A stretch of DNA of 64,000 nt from Eledone cirrhosa (Eukaryota > Mollusca > Cephalopoda > Octopoda > Eledonidae), in the NCBI GenBank assembly GCA_964016885.1, contig OZ024740.1, positions 303,414,248 through 303,478,247 of the forward strand. The letters run 5' to 3'. This document shows, piece by piece, positions 56,010 through 64,000 of this stretch (positions are counted from its first letter, which is position 1; each line of letters begins with the position of its first letter). Under the pieces are notes generated by a model. It did no database searches. It was not told the origin of the DNA and saw only the letters and a program-made list of their open reading frames with translations. The position numbers and the translations under genes are program-made.

Positions 56010-56119
56010 AGTATATTACATATGAGTTTAATACCATGTATGGTAAGTATTACAGAATATATAAGAAGTACACATTGTATAAGATGGATGCATGTGTATG
56101 ATAAGTTTAATGGTAAGTT

Positions 56120-56232
56120 GTGTTGCTTGAGCAAAACATTTCATTTCCCTGTGCTCCAGTTCACTCAGCTGATAAAATGAGTACTAAAAGCAGATGGGGT
56201 TAAATTTGCAACAGACTGGCATTTCATTCAAG
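56120..56232 (+). mobile_element. SINE-B, partial
   Basis: 'gcttgagcaaaacatttcat' to 'gcaacagactggcatttc'; it abuts the expanded MITE-A. Confidence 0.7.
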
Positions 56233-56399
56233 TACACTCAGTCGTTTAACCCTTTAATGTTCAAACCAGCCAGAATTCTCTACCTCTTTCTGTTGAAACT
56301 GGCTGTAACCGGTCGCTCAAACTGATGTTAAGGTATTGTTCTCAAAATAAATACTTTCAAAATCTCATAGATTCGATATTATGTGAGATATTATGTGAG

Positions 56400-57610
56400 G
56401 TAAAGCCTTTATTATCAAAATATAATAGTATATATAGAGTAATGTAAATGTTATGCGAGATATTATGTAAGGTAAAGCCTTTACTATGAAAATATAATAG
56501 TATATATAGAGTAATGTAAATGTTATGCGAGATATTATGTGAGGTAAAGCCTTTACTATGGAAATATTATATATAGAGTAATGTAAATGTTGTGTGTGAT
56601 AAGTATGTGAGATAAAGCCTTTACCATGAAAATATAATAGTATATATAGAGTAATGTGAATGTTATGTGAGGTAAAGCCTTTACCATGAAAATATAATAG
56701 TATATATAGAGTAATGTAAATGTTGTGAGGTAACACCTTTACCATGAAAATATAATATAATGTAAATGTTATGTGAGGTAAAGCCTTTACTATGAAAATA
56801 TAATAGTATATATAGAGTAATGTAAATGATATGCGAGATATTATGTGAGGCAAAGCCTTTACTATGAAATTATAATAGTATATATAGAGTAATGTAAATG
56901 TTTTGTGAGATATTATGTGAGGTAAAGCCTTTACCATGAAAATATAATAGTATATATAGAGTAATGTAAATGTTATGTGAGGTAAAGCCTTTACCATGAA
57001 AATATAATAGTATATATAGAGTAATGTAAATGTTATGTGAGGTAAAGCCTTTACCATGAAAATACAATAGGATATATAGAGTAATGTAAATGCTATGTGA
57101 GATATTATGTGAGGTAAAGCCTTTACCAATAAAATACAATAGTATATATAGAGTAATGTAAATGTTATGTAAGATATTATGTGAGGTAAAGCCTTTACCA
57201 TGAAAATATAGTATATATAGGGTAATGTAAATGCTATGTGAGATATTATGTGAGGTAAAGCCTTTACCATGAAAATACAATAGTATATATAGAGTAATGT
57301 AAATGTTATGTGAGATAATATGTGAGGTAAAGCTTTTACTATGAAAATATAATAGTATATATAGAGTAATGTAAATGTTATGTGAGATAATATGTGAGGT
57401 AAAGCTTTTACTATGAAAATATAATAGTATATATAGAGTAATGTAAATGTTATGTGAGGTAAAGCCTTTACCATGAAAATACAATAGTATATATAGAGTA
57501 ATGTAAATGGTATGTGAGGTAAAGCCTCTACCAATAAAATACAATAGTATATATAGAGTAATGTAAATGTTATGTGAGGTAAAGCCTCGACCAATAAAAT
57601 ACAATAGTAT
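56400..57610. repeat. 60/72-bp satellite array (MITE-A core)
   Basis: About 20 units such as 'gtaatgtaaatgttatgtg' joined to 'aggtaaagcctttacc', each with a 15-bp dyad GGTAAAGCCTTTACC. Basic units are 60 bp; 72-bp units carry an extra 'agatattatgtg'. The array resumes at 58891-59040 beyond the LINE-2. Confidence 0.92.
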
Positions 57611-58890
57611 CATCATCAACGTTTAACGTCCGTGTTCTACGCTTGCATGGGTTTGGACGGGGGTAGTCCCACTTGAAGCAAGAGTGATTGTCTTGCTCGC
57701 ATAGGACTGTCTGGCAGGTTTTCTACAGTTGGATGCCCTTCCTAACACCAACCACATTTACAGTGTGGGTCTGGGAGGTTTTTACCGTGTTGCCTACACG
57801 GCCACATTACAGCGTGGACTGTGTGTTTTTTTTGTCGTGACACCTACACGATCTCATTTGTTTCGGCCTGGATGGCGCGGCACCAACATAACTTTACATA
57901 GAATGGGGTGGTGTGGGTGGGGTGGGGGGGTATTTTGTTAGAGATGCCTACTGGCTGGAGTAGGTTTTACTATATATTTAGGTAAGGCGGGTCTTCTCTG
58001 TTACTGAGTACCGCCAAAGGTCTCGGTCCAGTGACATTGTCTTGGAGAGGTGTAAGTGTGTGATGTCGGAGTTTATCAGCTCGTCCCAGGTTTTTCTAGG
58101 TCTGCCTATTCCGTGACTACCGTCTATCTTTATTGCCCTGCACTTTGTTATACAGCTATCGACTTTCATGCACATCACGTGTCCATACCAACGTAGCCTT
58201 CTCTCGAGTAAACAACATCTGATCCCTCTTATCTCTAATTTTTTCCTTAGTTCGTTTATGCTTTGCCGTTCACGTATATTACTGTTACACATCCAGCGGA
58301 GCATGCAAGCTTCGTTCCTCTCTAGTCTGCGTATATCCTCTGCACACAATGCCCAGGTCTCACTGCCATGCAACATTGCTGTTCGTATGCAGGCATCGTA
58401 CAACCTGCCTTTCATTTTTAGGGAGAACCCTTTAGCAGCTAATAGTGGTATAAGCTCTCTGAACTTTTTCCAACCAGTTCTGACTCTAGCTACAGTACTT
58501 TCAGAGCACCCTCCCCCACTACTGATTTTATCGCCCAGGTAACGGAAGCTGTCCACTATTTCTATAGAACCCTCTGCGCAATTGAAAGAGCTAGTATTTT
58601 GGGGGCACTTGCTGCTACTTATTGCACCAGAACACCGGCCACATGTAAAATCTATGTTCTTAGTTAGCTTACCTGTGATCCCACTACATCTTTTATGCAC
58701 CCATACTTTGCATTTAGGACATAAAATGGAGTTTCTACCTACGCCTTTCCTACACACCGAGCACGACCATTTCCCAGAAGGGACCGCCGCCTTGTTTTCT
58801 TTCCTACAAACTAGAACTTTGGTCTTAGCCAGGTTAATTTTAAGTCCTTTTGACTCTAGGCCGTGCTTCCATGTTTGGAATTTCTTCTCT
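57611..58890 (-). mobile_element. LINE-2 copy 4, inserted in a satellite
   Basis: The minus-strand fragment runs from [11 protein letters not shown] to a TAA at about 57978, then the UTR and (GAT)n tail. Both sides are the 60/72-bp satellite, and a 5-bp AGTAT flanks it on each side (57606-57610, 58891-58895). A longer frame at the high-coordinate side is satellite read-through, not coding. Confidence 0.9.
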
Positions 58891-59058
58891 AGTATATAAA
58901 GAGTAATGTAAATGCTATGTGAGATATTATGTGAGGTAAAGTCTTTACCATGAAAATACAATAGTATATATAGAGTAATGTAAATGTTATGTGAGGTAAA
59001 GCCTCTACCAATAAAATACAATAGTATATATAGAGTAATGTGAATGCTAAAGGGTTAA
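58891..59058. repeat. Satellite array, second part, and MITE-A end
   Basis: About two more units of the same satellite, then the MITE-A terminus with TTAA at 59055-59058. Confidence 0.88.
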
Positions 59059-59450
59059 TGCTAATGAAACTGGGATAATCACCAGACTGACGAGTCTCTG
59101 GGCTTGAGGCAGGCTTTAACGTTTTCATCTAAGTCAAAGAATATGAACTTTCAACATCACAACTTTTGTCCATGGGGCACAGCTGAAACATTGCTCTGAC
59201 CTAGGTGTAAAGTATCACTCTCTCCCCTTCCCCCTTTCTTTCTTTCTTTCTTTCTTTGTCTAGTAGTCCTTGCTCTCCCCCATCCTTTTCCTCTCATTTA
59301 TGGCATTTCTAGTCCTTTTCGATGCTGCTTTCTTTTTCTGTATGTTTAAATTAATTTATAATTATATCAACAATAAATTTTCTAATTGAAAAAAAATATT
59401 ATAAAGTGTTTTATATTATTCCGCAATTACAATAATAGCAATATTTAAGA

Positions 59451-59632
59451 CATTGGCAGTATCGGTAGAGAGTCGGACGCCATGCTTTCCAGCATAGTTA
59501 CGTCCCTTTACGATCTGAGTTCAAATCCCGCCGAGGTTGACTTTGCCTTTCATCCTTACGGGGTCGATAAAATAAAGTACCAGTAATGCACTGGGTAGTT
59601 GCTGGCCTTGTGCCTAAAGTAGAAACAATTAT
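59451..59632 (+). mobile_element. SINE-A, plus orientation
   Basis: Head 'ttggcagtatcggtagagag', B-box-like 'tgagttcaaatcccgcc', body 'cctttcatccttacgggg', tail 'aaagtagaaacaatt'. Confidence 0.88.
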
Positions 59633-59639
59633 AATTCCA

Positions 59640-60570
59640 ACAATAACTAAATTTGAACCTTTATTAGGTTAAGTAAGAGATAATGAACAGAAATAAAAAA
59701 ACTGATCAATTCCAATATAATGTAATTTCAACTGAAAACAATCTTTAAAGGATTACATAAACTATAATTAAAATGGCATGTTGAAAAGTGGGCGGAACTA
59801 GATTAAGCAGCAAACATTTAATTTTTAATTAGTGAAAATTTCCTAATTCCATAAGATGAAAGAATTTCTTATGTACTTTTATATGGTTGAGTTGCTTAGC
59901 TACTAATAAGTATATTGTGTAATTGACAGCTGATTAAATGACAGGTAACAGAGATAAAATATACTGAATATGAAGAGTGCTAAAAAATGACCAACAGAAA
60001 ACAAAAAATAGATCAGATATGGGGACTAGCTGTTATTCAAACTAATCTAGCTGAACTAATCTTACAAAACTAATCTGAAAGGCTGGTTATAAGTGGTATA
60101 AAGATTACATTATTATGCAAGTAATTAGGAAATAAAACAATTTCCTCTTGTGTATTTATCAACTCAAGTATGTAGAAACTGCATGTCAGCAGCCACACCA
60201 ATTCATTGATTAGACAGCACCCTAAAATACTCAAAATGTCAAATTTCCCTCAACTAAAGAATATCTGATTACTAAATGATTTCAAGACCTAATTAGTAAA
60301 TAGTTTGATGATGCAAAGTGAATCTCCAACACGTGTACTACTTAACTAAGATCTTTATTTACGCAAGAATTTACTTTAATATATGCGTCAGGTGAGTTCA
60401 TAGTGATACCTGTGATTAGAAATAAATAGATTTACATAGAATTGTTTACTTCAAAGTAAAGATACAGATATGATTATATTTGGGGATGGTCATTTTGCTA
60501 ATTTTAGCAATAAAAACACAAGCACTATTCGATTTTCTCTTCGGCTATATCATTAGTTATTAATTAGTTC
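59640..60570. other. No feature recognised
   Basis: AT-rich sequence upstream of PREP; the missing N-terminal PREP exon was looked for here and not found. Confidence 0.35.
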
Positions 60571-60574
60571 ATCA

Positions 60575-60985
60575 AAGATCTTTTGTCAAACTCTGTGACC
60601 TCCTCAATGACATTTGTTTTGTCTTCTTTTGGCGTAAACGGATCTCCAACTGATCAGACTGGATCCCCAGAGAAAACATGCCAAGCTCAGGGATGTTATC
60701 TAACCATCTTGCTCGAGGTCTACCTCTGTGTCTCCTGCCAGTAGGTTTTGCCCATAAATACTGTCCAGTGATTCTTTCCTGAGACATTCTAACCATATGC
60801 CTATAGTATCGGAGCTGTGGTCTCACAATTCGGAGAAGTAGCAGCTCTACGTCGAGTGACTGTCTGAGCTAAGCACTATCAATTAACATTACTCCAAAGA
60901 CCCTTCAGAGGAACCCCATTTTGGCTGCTTGAATTTGCGATCATATTCTTTCGATCATTAACCAAGATTCATGACCACAGGTAAG
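60575..60985 (-). pseudogene. LINE-3 RT C-terminal fragment
   Basis: Minus frame 60826-60572 has YYRHMVRMSQERITGQYL, then [19 protein letters not shown]. Homology continues towards 60985 in a broken frame. Confidence 0.75.
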
Positions 60986-61362
60986 GGTTGGCACAAATAC
61001 CAAAATGGAGATAGCGAGTTTGGCTTTTACACCCACATCCCTTCTTCTCATTACCGAATGCTGAAGTTGGCACATTACTGTACCAGCTCCTGCACTGAAT
61101 TCAGAAGAAGCAGTTAACAAAATTGAAAAGACAGAGAGAGAGAGAGAACGGTGATTAACTCCCTTCGCCAGTGTTTGAACTGTATGGGTGGAAGACACTT
61201 CTAAAATTTGTTTATATTCTTTCTCTTTTTTACCAAAAGTTTTTTATTTTATTTTATTTATCTATGTACATTTTATTTACCAATGTATATATTTTAAAAA
61301 CTAAAAATATCAATGACCATTGTCAGAAGCCCTCTTAACTTCTGTAGTATTAAATACAATGA

Positions 61363-61604
61363 TTAATACCCTTTAGTGACCAACCCAGCCAAAACCGGCT
61401 CTGATTCTATGAAATAAAATCACCCATTTTAGAAGTTTACAATTTAAATTAAACTCTTCCAATGTAATTTTATATAAGAACATTACATTAAATTACTATC
61501 TTAGTCATAAAATAATTAATAACTTTAGTAAATCCCTCAAAATTCTTCATTAATTAATTAAAATAGAGTGTATTTCACAAGAAATGTGGTCATGAAATGG
61601 TTAA
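61363..61604 (+). mobile_element. MITE-B, complete 242-bp copy
   Basis: 'ccctttagtgaccaaccc' at the left and 'tcatgaaatggttaa' at the right, with the family interior ('ccaatgtaattttatataag'). Confidence 0.85.
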
Positions 61605-62050
61605 AAATCAGTCATTTCGTGAGAACAAAGAAGAGATTAGAATAGAATAAAAGAAATAAACTGTAACAGGTCAATGCCATTGACAGATTTGAAATAGACC
61701 GATGGTGTTATAGGTCATATTACATCAATAAATATTTACAATAAAGTACTGCTGACATTTAGTACAGATTGTATCATCATAATCTATAAAGCTCAGTGTG
61801 TGGTCATGCTCTTTCGTTATAGAAATCTACGATATAGAATTTCTTCAATTGAAATTTACAATTCAGTACTCGAAATAGCTTCGATTGCGTCTTGACGCAG
61901 ATAATTTTTTCAATTTCACCCACAATTACGCAAAAAATAGATAAAACTCAATATTTTACGATTTTTCTCTCTCATTTAAACTGCTGAACTCTTTCTACTA
62001 CCATTCAAAATCTATACAACTTCATACTTTCTGCTACTTTCTCTTTCCAA
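61605..62050. other. No feature recognised
   Basis: AT-rich; no exon, promoter motif or repeat that I can support. Confidence 0.35.
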
Positions 62051-62074
62051 GCTTGATGGTGATACTGTCCGTTC

Positions 62075-62385
62075 ACACCACTCCCTACTGTCTTAAATTT
62101 AGAAAACACATATCCTCTATGAGGTTACTAAACCTGCTAGAAACAGCAGCTAACTCTCCCCCATATCACACCCCTCCCTACTGTCTTAAATTTAGAAAAC
62201 ATATCTTCTATGAGGTCACTAAACCTGTTAGAAACAGCAGCTAACTCTCCCCCATATCACACCACTCCCTACTGTCTTAAATTTAGAAAACACATATCCT
62301 CTGAGGTCACTAAACCTGCTAGAAACAACAGCTAACTCTCCCTCATATCACAACCCTCCCTACTGTCTTAAATTTAGAAAACACA
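62075..62385. repeat. Minisatellite of about 92 bp, 3.5 units
   Basis: Units contain 'ctccctactgtcttaaattt' at about 62083, 62176, 62269 and 62357, and 'agaaacagcagctaactctc'. Confidence 0.85.
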
Positions 62386-62699
62386 CAGACAACCATGCAG
62401 AACAACTCCATTGCAGCTCTGTTGTTCGGTTGGCATCGTCTACGCGCGTGTTGCGCAAGTACTGTGAAACAATAAATTTCAACACGTTTTTGCAGAGATA
62501 ATATCCATAGGCGAAACTACAATTGTCACTGCTGGCGCAGACAAAAAAGTGCTGCCATAAAATGGGTGGTGCAACCTAACTTTGTTAACTTAATGACCCC
62601 GAGCAACGCCGGGCTTTAATGCTAGTCTGGTGATATTACCACATATTTTAATCAGCAGCTTCATGAAACTAATGCATAAAAATTCCAAACAAATTTTAA

Positions 62700-63295
62700 G
62701 CAACAATCTAGTGCTGGTGATCTGCACAATAAAAGCACCCAGTAGATGCTGTAAAGTGGTTGGTGATAGGAATGGCACTCAGCCATAGAAAGCTTGCCAA
62801 ATAAAGGGTTGGGAGGTGCCTCCAGTTGTGTCAAAGACGTGACATCCTCTCTAGTGTTGGTGATCTACACAAACTCACTTAGTACACATTGTACAGTAGT
62901 TGGTGATAGGAAGGGCATCTAGCCATAGAAAGCTTGCCAAATAAAAGGTTGGGAGGAGCCTCCAGTTGTGTCAAAGACGTGACAACCTCTCTAGTGCTGG
63001 TGATCTACACAACCTCACTTAGTACACATTGTACAGTAGTTGGTGATAGGAAGGGCATCCAGCCATAGAAAGCTTACCAAATAAAAAGTTGGGAGGAGCT
63101 TCCTTTTGTGTCAAAGATCTGACAACCTCTCTAGTGTTTGTTCCACAATAAAATGCACTTGGTAGAATGCAGAAGTGTATGTGCGATATAAACCCCCAGC
63201 TTGTCTGGGAGGACAGTGGCCCTGCTTCAGTACTGACTCCATCTGTGAAGACCCATCTAGCTCTTGCTAGCAAGAAAAGTGGACATTAAATAATG
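62700..63295 (+). mobile_element. GAT-tail-type repeat with tandem 140-bp modules
   Basis: Three modules beginning 'ggtgatct.cacaa' at 62716, 62859 and 62999, with 'agccatagaaagcttgcc' inside, then a 'gtggacattaaataatgat' end. Confidence 0.75.
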
Positions 63296-63526
63296 ATTTT
63301 TAGGAAGAATTAAGTTGATGAAAATGGAACAGTTGGAGGAAAACCAAACTTCCATTCAGAGTTTCAAATTTTTAAGTCCTATTGAAATCAATTTTAATTT
63401 GGATTTCACTTTTAATTTAATTTCATTAAATTAAAAAGATATGAAAATACAGGGGACAGACCTAACTGACTATCCTCACTCTCTTCCTTTCCCTCTCTCA
63501 TGCATTCAAAACATTGGTTATTGAGT

Positions 63527-63745
63527 TTAACCCTTTAGCGTTTACATTTCTTTATATATACTATTGTATTTTTGTGGTAAAGGATTTACCTTACATAATT
63601 ATCTCAAATAATATCGAATCTATGAGATTTTGATGTTATTTATTTTGAGAATAATACCTTAACATCAGTATGAGTAGCCAGTTACAACTGGTTTGAACAG
63701 AAAGAGGTGAGAGAATTCTGGCCAGATACGGCCAGTTAAAATGTT
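63527..63745 (+). mobile_element. MITE-A, single-core copy
   Basis: TTAACCCTTTAGCG at the left and a TTAA at 63742-63745; the core, 'gaatctatgagattttga' and the 'cagttacaactggtt' region match the copy at 166-365. Confidence 0.8.
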
Positions 63746-63944
63746 AAAAGGTTAAAGGATTAATGTATAAATATTTCATCATGTTAAGTTACTCACAGGT
63801 CTCGAATAATCACCCCACCCATCCCTTATTAATTTTTCAGATTTTTTCTAACCCCACCACTCTTATTCCAAGAGGAAACCACAGATCTTTGTTGTATATA
63901 TCCTGTTATCCTCTTGGTGGGAGATATTAATATAGTGCATCAAT

Positions 63945-64000
63945 TCAAGGCATGTGGCTTAGTGGTTAGAGCATTAAGCTCACAATTGTACGGTTGTGAG
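63945..64000 (+). mobile_element. SINE-B head, cut by the window end
   Basis: 'aaggcatgtggcttagtgg' and 'acggttgtgag' match the tRNA-like head of SINE-B. Confidence 0.75.

Larger units (their letters stand above)
56246..59058 (-). mobile_element. MITE-A copy with core expanded to a satellite
   Basis: It starts TTAACCCTTTAATGTT and ends CTAAAGGGTTAA, the termini of the 200-bp MITE-A copies at 166-365 and 63527-63745, in reverse orientation. The single core segment of those copies is here repeated about 20 times and then split by LINE-2 copy 4. TTAA ends with CCC suggest a piggyBac-related origin. Confidence 0.8.

Noticed and set aside
56400..57610. CRISPR-like array
   Set aside because: Units are contiguous repeats without unique spacers, and the host is an animal genome.
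56365..57619. 409- and 249-codon open frames with 'FTLLYIYY' repeats
   Set aside because: They are the 60/72-bp satellite read in two frames; unit lengths divisible by three keep frames open by chance.
58891..59021. Apparent fusion of satellite-encoded residues to LINE-2 RT
   Set aside because: Chance read-through across the LINE insertion junction, marked by the AGTAT duplication.

Overview
The window is AT-rich, intron-rich animal DNA crowded with transposon relics. The repeat content points to a cephalopod mollusc, most likely an octopod: tRNA-derived SINEs ending in a tail like 'aaagtagaaacaatt', Ceph-SINE-like elements, and many repeats ending in (GAT)n. No virus, plasmid or bacterial feature was seen.

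Two host genes converge. On the + strand, positions 3282-17641 carry the last nine exons of a gamma-glutamyltransferase (glutathione hydrolase) family gene. They hold 395 codons, all in frame, including the catalytic Thr exon; the N-terminal third lies left of the window. On the - strand, positions 50045-25071 carry 19 exons of prolyl endopeptidase (PREP). They join in frame into 684 residues with Ser, Asp and His of the triad present; only about the first 26 residues are missing, and I could not find that exon. The genes are tail to tail, about 7.4 kb apart. Both products act on peptides (GGT on gamma-glutamyl bonds, PREP after proline), but nothing here shows a functional link.

Inside the PREP intron between 45098 and 40306, on the same strand, sits an unexpected 1.6 kb open exon encoding an Asn/Gln/Ser/Tyr-rich, prion-like protein, with a small upstream exon. 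Its phases are compatible either with a separate nested gene or with a PREP isoform in which it replaces one exon. Another PREP intron (39942-40189) is largely a 105-bp near-perfect palindrome.

The rest is layered mobile DNA. LINE-1 (4.2-6.4 kb) is a jockey/CR1-like element with an RT broken by a 19-bp triplication. LINE-2 (8.3, 31.4, 52-54 and 57.6-58.9 kb) has an RT followed by a C4HC3 PHD-like finger. Each LINE shares its 3' tail with a SINE-type repeat family, as expected if the SINEs parasitise the LINEs. Four short inverted-repeat families occur: MITE-A and MITE-B (piggyBac-like, TTAA flanks), MITE-C, and an hAT-like one. One MITE-A copy (56246-59058) has its core amplified into a 60/72-bp satellite that was later split by a LINE-2. 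hAT and mariner transposase remains, older LINE pieces, minisatellites and microsatellites fill the introns and the intergenic space. From 50046 to 64000 only repeats were recognised; this is probably the first PREP intron or the region 5' of the gene.
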